Positions 50,788 to 59,304 of a stretch of DNA of 64,000 nucleotides are shown one piece after another. Position 1 is the stretch's first letter, and every line of letters starts with the position of its first letter. The stretch spans positions 611,501 through 675,500 of the forward strand of contig NZ_CANLNE010000002.1 in assembly GCF_947492555.1 (NCBI RefSeq), read 5' to 3'. The position numbers and the translations under genes were made by a program. The notes under the pieces were generated by a model. The model was not told the origin of the DNA. It searched no databases and was given only the letters and a program-made list of their open reading frames with translations. Source of the stretch: an uncultured Roseobacter sp. GTDB lineage: Bacteria > Pseudomonadota > Alphaproteobacteria > Rhodobacterales > Rhodobacteraceae.

Positions 50788-51378
50788 ATGTCTGACAAAA
50801 TGCTCGACGATACCAGCAAAGCGCCGGAAAAGGCAGGTGATGGGCGCATCGAAGCCCTGTTCTTCAAAAGCCGCAACGTGATCATTACGGGCGAGATCAC
50901 CGACAAGCTGGCGCATCGCACCGTCACGCATCTGCTGGCGCTGGCCGAAGAAAGTGATGATCCGATCAATGTCTACATCTCCTCGCCCGGCGGGCATGTG
51001 GAAAGCGGTGACATGGTCCATGACGTGATCAAGTTCATCCGTCCCAAGGTCCGTGCCATCGGGTCCGGTTGGGTGGCCAGCGCCGGGGCGCTGATCTTTG
51101 TGGGAGCTGCGGCCGAGAACCGCTATTGCCTGCCCAACACGCGGTTTTTGCTGCACGAGCCGCGCGGGGGCATAGGCGGACAGGCGACCGACATGATGAT
51201 CCAGGCCGAACAGATCCGGATCATGCGCGCGCGGTTCCACACGCTCTTTGCCGAGGCCACAGGGCAAACGCCCGAAAAGATCGCCGAGGATACGGGTCGC
51301 GATTTCTGGCTGACCACGCAAGAGGCGCTGGACTACGGGCTGGTGGGGCAGGTGATCTCCTCGGTCGATCAGCTTTAA
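50788..51378 (+). CDS. ClpP-family (S14) peptidase, non-canonical stand-alone paralogue
   Basis: INVYISSPGGHVESGDMVHDVIKF, GWVASAGALIFVGA (Ser), FLLHEPRGGIGG (His), GRDFWLTTQEALDYGLV. Confidence 0.88.
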   Translation: MSDKMLDDTSKAPEKAGDGRIEALFFKSRNVIITGEITDKLAHRTVTHLLALAEESDDPINVYISSPGGHVESGDMVHDVIKFIRPKVRAIGSGWVASAGALIFVGAAAENRYCLPNTRFLLHEPRGGIGGQATDMMIQAEQIRIMRARFHTLFAEATGQTPEKIAEDTGRDFWLTTQEALDYGLVGQVISSVDQL

Positions 51379-51941
51379 CCCGACGACGCTTGGCTGGGGG
51401 GCTGGGTTGATGCCGTCTCAGCCTCCAGAAATGTGGCGAGCACATCCGCCAGCGCGTCCCAGTCGGTGAATTCATGTTCCCCTGCGCCGGGATCATAATC
51501 GCGATCACGCAAGACGACATGGCGCAGGACCTGCGTTGCAAAGTAATCGTAACTGCCGGTGCGCACCGCCCCGGCCACAAGCGCGTTCAGGTCGGATTTG
51601 AACCGCGTGCGCATCTCCATTTCGGTAATGTACTCCTGGGCTTCCTCCATGCCGTCTTCAAAGGCAGCGCTCAGGCTGATGGACAGCAGTAACGTCTCGC
51701 GTTCCGCCAACTCTGCACGGTGCGCGCCAAGCACCACCTCGAATGTTTCGGGATGGCGCCGCTCATGCACAGGTGCCGCCAATATGACCTTGTCTATCGC
51801 CTCAAGCGACAGGGGAGCGGTTTTGTCAGCGGCATCAAACAGGGTCACATTGTACCCTGCCTTCTCTGCAATCCTCTGTGCGAATTCCGCGATTTTCCGG
51901 GTTTGCCCTTCGACCGTTGCGAAGATGATAAGAACGTTCAT
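51375..51941 (-). CDS. Flavodoxin-domain protein (protoporphyrinogen oxidase HemG-like)
   Basis: VLIIFATVEGQTRKIAEFAQRIAEKAGY; VILAAPVHERRHPETF. Confidence 0.82.
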   Translation of the reverse strand: MNVLIIFATVEGQTRKIAEFAQRIAEKAGYNVTLFDAADKTAPLSLEAIDKVILAAPVHERRHPETFEVVLGAHRAELAERETLLLSISLSAAFEDGMEEAQEYITEMEMRTRFKSDLNALVAGAVRTGSYDYFATQVLRHVVLRDRDYDPGAGEHEFTDWDALADVLATFLEAETASTQPPSQASSG

Positions 51942-52227
51942 TGCAGCTTCCTCCATGCATCGGCACCGTTTGGCGGTGCCTCCAAATCCCCGCACCGTGG
52001 CGGGATAGCAGGCGCTGCAGAGATCGGTTTGGTCTCTTGTCCGAACGAGCATCGTGGACAGAGGTCAGTCTGCATGACCCTCCGGCAAGAGCCGTCGCAG
52101 CCAGAATCACGCAGGTTCTTTCACGGGTTGTGATCGAAACCTGATGAGAGGTTAGGGGAAGGGAGCAGAGCAGACCTTGTTCGAGATCAAATCACCGGCT
52201 GTCCGAGGGATCATCCGAACAGGCATA

Positions 52228-52254
52228 AAAAAAGGGCCGCCCGAAGGCGACCCC
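52228..52254 (-). terminator. Rho-independent terminator of HU gene
   Basis: On minus strand GGGTCGCC-TTCG-GGCGGCCC followed by TTTTTTT. Confidence 0.92.
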
Positions 52255-52277
52255 TGAAAGTCTCAGCGGAGCGGCGG

Positions 52278-52565
52278 TTAGCCGTTCACGCTGTCTTTGA
52301 GCGCTTTGGCGATAGTCATTTTGACCACCTTGTCCGCGTCTTTTTTGAATTGTTCGCCGGTCGCAGGGTTGCGCACCATGCGCTCGGGGCGCTCACGGCA
52401 GTAGATTTTGCCAACGCCGGGCAAGGTGACCGCGCCACCGCCGGATACTTCGCGTGTGATCAGGTCGCATACCGCTTCAAGGGCTGCGCCCGCTGATTTC
52501 TTGTCTGAACCCATTTCTTCGGCCAGTGCCGCAACAAGTTGGGTCTTTGTCATTGGTTTCGCCAT
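52278..52565 (-). CDS. HU-family DNA-binding protein
   Basis: MTKTQLVAALAEEMGSDKKSAGAALEAVCDLI...VTLPGVGKIYCRERPERMVRNPATGE. Confidence 0.93.
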   Translation of the reverse strand: MAKPMTKTQLVAALAEEMGSDKKSAGAALEAVCDLITREVSGGGAVTLPGVGKIYCRERPERMVRNPATGEQFKKDADKVVKMTIAKALKDSVNG

Positions 52566-52705
52566 GTTCTTGTTCTCCTTAGCTGCCCGATGAGTTGGGC
52601 CTCATGTCCGAAATCTACCCGGATGTTGTGTATGAACACAACGATTAGTAGAGCTTTGCAAGGAAAAACATGCAAAATTAACCTATTTTATTGGGTTTTT
52701 CGGTC

Positions 52706-54169
52706 TCAGAGGAAGGCTGTCTCCTCAAAGGACCGCAATTTCCGACTGTGGATGCGTTCCAACGGCATGGTGCGCAGCCGTTCCATGGCCCGAATTCCGA
52801 TCATCAAATGCCGTGCAACTTGTGTTTTATAGAAGTCCGAGGCCATGCCGGGAAGCTTCAATTCACCATGCAGCGGCTTGTCGGACACACAGAGCAGGGT
52901 GCCGTAGGGTACGCGGAATCGGTAACCATTGGCGGCAATCGTGGCGCTTTCCATGTCGAGGGCAACGGCGCGGGACTGGCTGAGCCGTTGCACCGGGCCG
53001 GATTGGTCGCGCAGTTCCCAGTTCCGGTCGTCATGGGTGGCAACCGTGCCGGTGCGCATGATGCGTTTCAGTTCATATCCTTCGAGATTGGTCACCTGCG
53101 CCACTGCCTGTTCCAGCGCGATCTGGATTTCCGCCAGCGCCGGGATCGGTACCCAGACAGGCAGGTCGTCGTCCAGCACGTGATCCTCGCGCAGGTAGGC
53201 ATGCGCCAGCACAAAATCCCCCAGCGCCTGGGAGTTCCGCAGTCCCGCACAGTGGCCAACCATCAGCCAGGCATGCGGACGCAGCACGGCAATGTGGTCG
53301 GTGGCGGTCTTGGCGTTGGAGGGGCCGACGCCGATGTTCACCAGTGTGATGCCCGACCCGTCTGCCCGCTTGAGGTGATAGGTCGGCATCTGCGGGGTTT
53401 TCACCGGGCTGGCCAGCGCCTGGTCGCCCTTGGTGATGGTCGCGTTATCCGTGGAGACGAAGGCGGTGTAGCCCGATTTCGGATCATCCAGTTGCGCACG
53501 GGCATAGGATTCAAACTCGGCGACGTAGAACTGATAGTTCGTGAACAGCACGTGGTTCTGGAAATGCGCGGCATCCGTGGCCGTGTAATGCGCCAGCCGG
53601 GCCAGCGAGTAGTCCACACGCTGCGCGGTGAAGGGGGCCAGCGGGCCGATGCCATCGGTGGGCACATAGGTGCCGTTCACGATGTCATCGTTGGTTGTGG
53701 TCAGATCCGGCACATCAAAGACATCGCGCAGCGTGAAATCCGCCGCCCCTTCCTGCGGCACGGTCATGGTGGCGTCATGTGCCACAGCGAAATGCACCGG
53801 CATAGGGGTCTCGGAGGCCCCGATGATCACTGGCTGATTGTGATTTTCGATCAGCAGGCCGATCTGCTGGGTCAGGTAGCTGCGAAAGAGGTCTGGGCGC
53901 GTGATCGTGGCGCGAAAACTGCCGGGGGCCGAGACATGACCGTAACTGAGCCGGGTATCCACCTGCGCAAAGGTCGAGGTCTTGAAGAGGACCTGCGGGT
54001 AAAACGCGCGAACCCGCCCGTCTGGCGCGCCGTCGGCCATCGCCTTGACGAAATGTGTGCATAGAAAGCCGGTGGCCTGTGTGTAGAGCTCCTCCAGCCG
54101 CGCAACGGCGGCCTTGGCATCAAGGAATTCTTCGGCCTCTGGGGCGTCGGGGGTCAGGATATCTGTCAT
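52706..54169 (-). CDS. amn: AMP nucleosidase
   Basis: RLSYGHVSAPGSFRATITRPDLFRSYL; NIGVGPSNAKTATDHIAVLRPHAWLMVGHCAGLRNSQALGDFVLAHAYLREDHVLD. Confidence 0.94.
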   Translation of the reverse strand: MTDILTPDAPEAEEFLDAKAAVARLEELYTQATGFLCTHFVKAMADGAPDGRVRAFYPQVLFKTSTFAQVDTRLSYGHVSAPGSFRATITRPDLFRSYLTQQIGLLIENHNQPVIIGASETPMPVHFAVAHDATMTVPQEGAADFTLRDVFDVPDLTTTNDDIVNGTYVPTDGIGPLAPFTAQRVDYSLARLAHYTATDAAHFQNHVLFTNYQFYVAEFESYARAQLDDPKSGYTAFVSTDNATITKGDQALASPVKTPQMPTYHLKRADGSGITLVNIGVGPSNAKTATDHIAVLRPHAWLMVGHCAGLRNSQALGDFVLAHAYLREDHVLDDDLPVWVPIPALAEIQIALEQAVAQVTNLEGYELKRIMRTGTVATHDDRNWELRDQSGPVQRLSQSRAVALDMESATIAANGYRFRVPYGTLLCVSDKPLHGELKLPGMASDFYKTQVARHLMIGIRAMERLRTMPLERIHSRKLRSFEETAFL

Positions 54170-55968
54170 GAAAGCGGCTCAATTACTGGAATGAATTCAA
54201 AGCTGCGCACATCGACAAGACCGAGATCGGAGATGCGCAGTTCCGGGATCACCACGAGGGCGAGCAGCGAATGCTGCATATAGGCGTTGTTGAGGGTGCA
54301 GCCACAATCGCGCATGGCCTGCATCATCTGGTCGGTTTTGGCGGCAATGTCCCGCGCCGGTTGGTCCGACATCAGCCCGGCGATGGGCAGTTCGACCAGC
54401 GCGGTCTCGATCCCGTCCTTGAAGATGACAATGCCGCCGCCGACCTCGCCCAAGCGGTTCGCCGCTATGGCCATATGCGCGGCATCGGTGCCGACGACAA
54501 TCATATGGTGGCTGTCATGTGCGACCGTGGAGGCCATCGCCATCGGCCCCTCGTAGCCGAAGCCCGAGACAAAGGCGTTGGTCACGGATCCGGTGGCGCG
54601 GTGGCGCTCGACCAGCGCGATCTGGCAGACTTCACCAGTGGCCTGCACGCGCCCTTCGGTCACCGGCAGTTCGAATTGCAGCGCCTTGGTGGGGGCCTGA
54701 TTTTCGACGACGCCGATGACGTTTGCGCGGACCGCATTGGCGCCACTGGGCGCCGGTATGGCGAAATCATCCGCCTCCAGCGCCTTGCCCATATGCACGG
54801 TCTGGCGTGCGGTCTGAGGCCAGTCATAATGCGGGCAGTCTACAAGGCATTTGCCGTCTTCCGCCACGATCTCACCGCGTGCGATGACGGTCTCTATCGG
54901 CAGGGTCTTCAAATCCGAGGTCAGAATTACATCTGCGCGCCGTCCCGGGGTGAGCGAGCCGATCTCGCGCTCCAGCCCGAAATGTGTGGCCGTGTTGATC
55001 GTGGCCATTTGCAGGGCCACCACCGGGTCACAGCCGCAGTCAATCGCGTGGCGCACAACACGGTTCATATGTCCGTCATTCACCAGCGTGCCTGAATGGC
55101 AGTCATCCGTGCACAGGATCATGTTGCGCGGATCGAGGCCCTTTTCGGTGATCGCCGTGATCTGGGTCTCCACATCGTACCACGCGGAGCCGAGCCGGAT
55201 CATCGACCGCATCCCCTGTCGCATCCGCGCGATGGCGTCCTCTTCGCAGGTGCCTTCGTGATCATCTGCGGGGCCGCCGGCCACATAGCCTGCAAAAGCT
55301 GGCCCCAAATCGGGCGAGGCATAGTGTCCGCCCACGGTCTTACCGGCGTTTTGCGTCGCGGCCATCTCGGCCAGCATCTTGGGATCGGCGTTTGACACAC
55401 CGGGGAAATTCATCATCTCGCCCAGCCCGATAATGCCCGGCCACTGCATGGCTTCCGCCACATCCTCTGCCGTGATCTCGAACCCCGTGGTTTCCATGCC
55501 CGGCGCCGAAGGGGCGCAGGAGGGCATCTGGGTGAAGATATTTACCGGCTGCATCAGCGCTTCGTCATGCATCATGCGCACGCCTTCAAGCCCCAGCACA
55601 TTGGCAATCTCGTGCGGGTCGGTAAACATCGAGGTCGTGCCATGTGGGATTACGGCGCGGGCGAATTCCGCCGGGGTCAGCATGCCACTCTCGATGTGCA
55701 TATGTCCGTCGCAGAGACCGGGGATCATGTACCGGCCCTGCGCCGCGATGATCCGGGTGTCAGGCCCGATGCAGTGCGATGCATCCGGCACCACACAGGC
55801 GATGCGACCGTCCGCAATGGCAATATCGTGGCCGTCGAGGATTTCACGCGTATGCACATTGACCCATGTGCCGCCCTGTATCACGGTGTCGGCAGGGGTG
55901 CGGCCCGTGGCGACGGCGATCAACCGACTGGCGGAATCGGGCCATGAGGGGAAAGAAGCATGCGTCAT
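54166..55968 (-). CDS. ade: Adenine deaminase
   Basis: MIPGLCDGHMHIESGMLTPAEFARAVIPHGTTSMFTDPHEIANVLG; CTDDCHSGTLVNDGHMNRVVRHAIDCG; ATGA overlap with amn. Confidence 0.94.
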   Translation of the reverse strand: MTHASFPSWPDSASRLIAVATGRTPADTVIQGGTWVNVHTREILDGHDIAIADGRIACVVPDASHCIGPDTRIIAAQGRYMIPGLCDGHMHIESGMLTPAEFARAVIPHGTTSMFTDPHEIANVLGLEGVRMMHDEALMQPVNIFTQMPSCAPSAPGMETTGFEITAEDVAEAMQWPGIIGLGEMMNFPGVSNADPKMLAEMAATQNAGKTVGGHYASPDLGPAFAGYVAGGPADDHEGTCEEDAIARMRQGMRSMIRLGSAWYDVETQITAITEKGLDPRNMILCTDDCHSGTLVNDGHMNRVVRHAIDCGCDPVVALQMATINTATHFGLEREIGSLTPGRRADVILTSDLKTLPIETVIARGEIVAEDGKCLVDCPHYDWPQTARQTVHMGKALEADDFAIPAPSGANAVRANVIGVVENQAPTKALQFELPVTEGRVQATGEVCQIALVERHRATGSVTNAFVSGFGYEGPMAMASTVAHDSHHMIVVGTDAAHMAIAANRLGEVGGGIVIFKDGIETALVELPIAGLMSDQPARDIAAKTDQMMQAMRDCGCTLNNAYMQHSLLALVVIPELRISDLGLVDVRSFEFIPVIEPLS

Positions 55969-56018
55969 GTCCCTAGGTGCCACGGCAATCGGGAAGGTTC
56001 AAGCGGGGAGGGGCGGAT

Positions 56019-56438
56019 ATGGATTATGAAACGGTCACGGCCGAGGATTTCGGCAAAAGCCTGCGCGGCATCGGACTGAATCTGCTGGTCCGCGATGTCC
56101 GGGCCACCTGTGCCTTCCTCGCGGATGTCTTTGACTTCAACGCCCACCGGGTCAGCGACGATTTCGCTATCATCACAGCGGGCAAGGAGGTGTTCCAATT
56201 GCACGGCGACGGCACCTATGCGGATAATCCGCTGTTGGGTCTGCTCCCTGAGAACCCGCCGCGCGGCGCGGGTCTCGAAATCCGGCTCTATGAGAGCGAT
56301 CCGGATGCCGCCGCGTCCAGGGCGGAGGCGTGCGGCGCCATGATCCTGCAGGCCCCGACCGACAAGCCCCACGGGCTGCGCGAAGCCTATATCCTATGCG
56401 GTGATGGTTATGCCTGGGTTCCCAGCCGCCCGCTCTGA
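56019..56438 (+). CDS. VOC (glyoxalase/bleomycin-resistance fold) family protein
   Basis: IGLNLLVRDVRATCAFLADVFDFNAHRVSDDFAIIT...GLREAYILCGDGYAWVPSRPL. Confidence 0.82.
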   Translation: MDYETVTAEDFGKSLRGIGLNLLVRDVRATCAFLADVFDFNAHRVSDDFAIITAGKEVFQLHGDGTYADNPLLGLLPENPPRGAGLEIRLYESDPDAAASRAEACGAMILQAPTDKPHGLREAYILCGDGYAWVPSRPL

Positions 56439-56441
56439 GAA

Positions 56442-56471
56442 CAGCAGGTAGGGTGGGCTTTCAGGCCACCT
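56442..56471 (+). repeat. Dispersed palindromic repeat, copy at VOC/LysR junction
   Basis: CAGCAGGTAGGGTGGGCTTTCAGGCCACCT, exact reverse complement of 15042-15071; includes the LysR stop codon. Confidence 0.8.
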
Positions 56472-57333
56472 TCTGCGCTGCGATCTCCTCCCGCAGCCAG
56501 GTTGAAAAGGCGCGGGCGGCACTCATCTCATGGGCGCGGGGCGACTGGATCAGATAGTAGGCCTCCTGCATCCGGGCGCGATGGGAAAAGGGGGCGACCA
56601 GATGGCCCGCCTCAATCAGTCCACCCGCAATGGCATCATGCGCCAAGGCGAGCCCGCCACCGGTCATGGCAACCGAAAGCGGCACGGAATAGGTGGTCGC
56701 ATAGGTAATGTGTGGATCGGGCCAGTCGAGCGTCTGCTCTTCCGCCCAGACCGCCCAAGTGCCCATCATGTTGGCGCAATCGTAAAGCGGCTGGTCCGCC
56801 AGCGTCTGCAATGTCACCGCATAGCCAGGCGCACAGACCGGATAGTAGTGATCGGTCAGCAGCACTTCGGCATGCACGCGGTCTGACGGGCGCAGGGAAA
56901 AGCGAATTTCCACATCGGCGCCGTCTGCCATATCCCGTGGCTCCCACAACTCGGTGACGATATTGATCTGCACCTCCGGGTGCCTGGCCCGAAAGCGGAT
57001 CAGCCTCGGCGCAAGCCAGTGAATCGCAAAGGTCAGGTTCGATTGAACCTGCAGGACATCGCTTTCGTTGCGCGTCAGGGCGCGGGTGCCATGGGCCAAT
57101 GTGCGGAAAGCGTCGCGCACCACCGGCAGATAGCTGATGCCGGTCTGGGTCAGCTCCAGCGCGCGGGGGCGCCGGTGAAAGAGCGGTCGCCCCAGAAACC
57201 CCTCGAGGGATTTGATCTGCTGGCTCACCGCGCTCTGGGTCATGTTCAGATCGCGGGCGGCCCCGGTAAAGCTCAGTGTCCGGGCCGAGGCCTCGAAGGC
57301 GCGGAGCCAGTTCAGAGGGGGCAGGTCAGCCAT
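56461..57333 (-). CDS. LysR-family transcriptional regulator (GcvA-like)
   Basis: LNWLRAFEASARTLSFTGAARDLNMTQSAVSQQIKSLEGFLGRPLFHRRPRALELTQTG. Confidence 0.93.
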   Translation of the reverse strand: MADLPPLNWLRAFEASARTLSFTGAARDLNMTQSAVSQQIKSLEGFLGRPLFHRRPRALELTQTGISYLPVVRDAFRTLAHGTRALTRNESDVLQVQSNLTFAIHWLAPRLIRFRARHPEVQINIVTELWEPRDMADGADVEIRFSLRPSDRVHAEVLLTDHYYPVCAPGYAVTLQTLADQPLYDCANMMGTWAVWAEEQTLDWPDPHITYATTYSVPLSVAMTGGGLALAHDAIAGGLIEAGHLVAPFSHRARMQEAYYLIQSPRAHEMSAARAFSTWLREEIAAQKVA

Positions 57334-57447
57334 TATAACCACTTCATTAGTTTTACTTATGGCCAGCTTGCGTTTTTTTCGTTGGTCAGGCAAGCGGCTT
57401 GGATGTTGTCATGGGGACAGACGACCCGGAGGATACCCGTGACGGAA

Positions 57448-58188
57448 ATGCGCCCGAATATGGAGAACTGGCAGGAGCGGGTTGACCTCGCCGCCGCCTT
57501 CCGCTGGACCGTGCGGCTGAACATGCACGAGGCGGTGGCCAATCACTTCAGCCTCGCGATCAACGAGGATGGCACGCGGTTCCTGATGAACCCGAACCAG
57601 ATGCACTTCTCGCGCATCCGGGCCTCGGACCTGATCGTCGTGGATGCCAATGACCCGACCAGCATGGAGGGCCCCGACGCGCCGGACCCAACGGCCTGGG
57701 GGCTACATGGCGGGTTGCACCGGCATTGCCCGCACGCGCGCTGCGCCATGCATGTGCATTCGCCCTACGCCACCGCGCTGGCCGCCTTGGCCGACAGCCG
57801 TCTGCCGCCGGTGGACCAGAACGCCTGCACCTTTTTCAATCGCTACGTGATCGACGACAACTATGGGGGGCTCGCCTTCGAGGAGGAAGGGACGCGCTGC
57901 GCTCAGCTTTTCGACGATCCGAAAAAGAAGGTCATGATCATGGGCAATCACGGCATCATGATCATTGGCGACACGGTCGCCGACACCTTCAACCGGCTCT
58001 ATTACTTCGAGCGCGCCTGCATGACCTATATTCTCGCGCTGCAGACCGGCCAGCCGCTGCGCGTGTTATCGGACGACGTCGCGGAAAAGACCGCACGGGA
58101 ACTGGAAAGTTACCCCGAACAGGATGCCCGGCATCTGGCGGAATTGAAGGCGATCCTGGATGAGGAGGGCTCGACGTATGCCCAGTGA
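57448..58188 (+). CDS. Class II aldolase/adducin family protein
   Basis: NMHEAVANHFSLAI...HGGLHRHCPHARCAMHVHSPYATALAAL...IMGNHGIMIIGDTVADTFNRLYYFERA; GTG 57439 is an alternative start. Confidence 0.9.
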   Translation: MRPNMENWQERVDLAAAFRWTVRLNMHEAVANHFSLAINEDGTRFLMNPNQMHFSRIRASDLIVVDANDPTSMEGPDAPDPTAWGLHGGLHRHCPHARCAMHVHSPYATALAALADSRLPPVDQNACTFFNRYVIDDNYGGLAFEEEGTRCAQLFDDPKKKVMIMGNHGIMIIGDTVADTFNRLYYFERACMTYILALQTGQPLRVLSDDVAEKTARELESYPEQDARHLAELKAILDEEGSTYAQ

Positions 58189-59194
58189 TACAGAAGCCCA
58201 GGAGAGAGCCAGCCATGCGGAGGGGCGCGAGGCCGGACGCTGGAACTTCCGGCCCCCAACGCCGCTGGCGCAGAACCCGCTGTTTCAATGGCCGCCGCGT
58301 CCGCGCGCGATTTTTGGGTGGTACGCGGCCTTCTGGTTGGAAATCTCGACAACAACCTTGTGCTTTGCGCTGGCCCTGCTGGCCTATTTCGCAATTCTGC
58401 CGGAACTGGCGGAGATGCAGGTGTTGGCTTGGGGTTGGATCGCGAAGGTCTGGCTGGCCAATCTGGTGCCGCAGGTGATCTGTGCGGGCATGCTGCACTA
58501 CTGGCTGATCATACGCAAAGGGCAGGGCGACCGCACCAAATACGACCCGCGCGATCAGGCGCGCACCAACGGCACCTTCACCTTCGGCAATCAGGTGCAC
58601 GACAATATGTTCTGGCACATCGCCAGCGGCATTACCCTGTGGACCGCTGCGCAGGTACTGGTCTTCTGGGCAATGGCGAATGGCTATGCGCCAAGCATGC
58701 TCTTTCCGGGCAATCCGGTCTGGTTTGTGGCGTTTTTCGTGCTGTTGCCAATTTGGTCGAGCTTCCATTTCTACTGGATTCACCGACTGCTGCACTGGCC
58801 GCCGCTTTACAAGCTGGCGCATTCCCTGCACCACCGCAACGTGAACGTGGGGCCATGGTCAGGCATCTCGATGCACCCGGTTGAACATCTGCTCTTCTAC
58901 ACCAATTTTGCCATTCATTTCATCGTCCCGAGCCATCCGCTGCATGTGCTTTTTCACGGCTACGTGCAATCCACCCACCCGGTATTTTCCCATTCCGGCT
59001 TCGAGGAGATCGTGGTGGGAGATAAGCGGCAGGCAAAGGCGGGCGTGTTCTTTCACCAGCTGCACCACCGCTATTTCGAATGCAACTACGGCACGGTCGA
59101 GATGCCCTGGGACCGCTGGTTCGGCAGCTACCATGACGGTTCGGCGCAGGCCACGGAAGAGACCCGCGCGCGCAAGAAACAGATGTACACCTGA
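58178..59194 (+). CDS. Sterol desaturase / fatty acid hydroxylase family membrane protein
   Basis: His-box motifs HRLLH, HSLHHRN, HQLHHRYFECNYGTVEMPWDRWFGS; several TM segments. Confidence 0.9.
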   Translation: MPSDTEAQERASHAEGREAGRWNFRPPTPLAQNPLFQWPPRPRAIFGWYAAFWLEISTTTLCFALALLAYFAILPELAEMQVLAWGWIAKVWLANLVPQVICAGMLHYWLIIRKGQGDRTKYDPRDQARTNGTFTFGNQVHDNMFWHIASGITLWTAAQVLVFWAMANGYAPSMLFPGNPVWFVAFFVLLPIWSSFHFYWIHRLLHWPPLYKLAHSLHHRNVNVGPWSGISMHPVEHLLFYTNFAIHFIVPSHPLHVLFHGYVQSTHPVFSHSGFEEIVVGDKRQAKAGVFFHQLHHRYFECNYGTVEMPWDRWFGSYHDGSAQATEETRARKKQMYT

Positions 59195-59304
59195 TGGTGG
59201 TCCGCGTGGTCATCGACGATCTGTCTTGCTGGACGAGCACGCGGCGCTTGGGGAAGTGAGGCCGCGCGCCGCCTTCCCTTCACCGTACGCAAGAGACCTG
59301 ACAG

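Noticed and set aside
56980-57438. N-terminal extension of the class II aldolase ORF
   Set aside because: Runs antisense through the LysR gene; real start is GTG 57439 or ATG 57448.
57334-57447. LysR T-N11-A operator in the LysR/aldolase spacer
   Set aside because: Only weak, partial ATAA...TTAT symmetry; not distinguishable from AT-rich promoter sequence.
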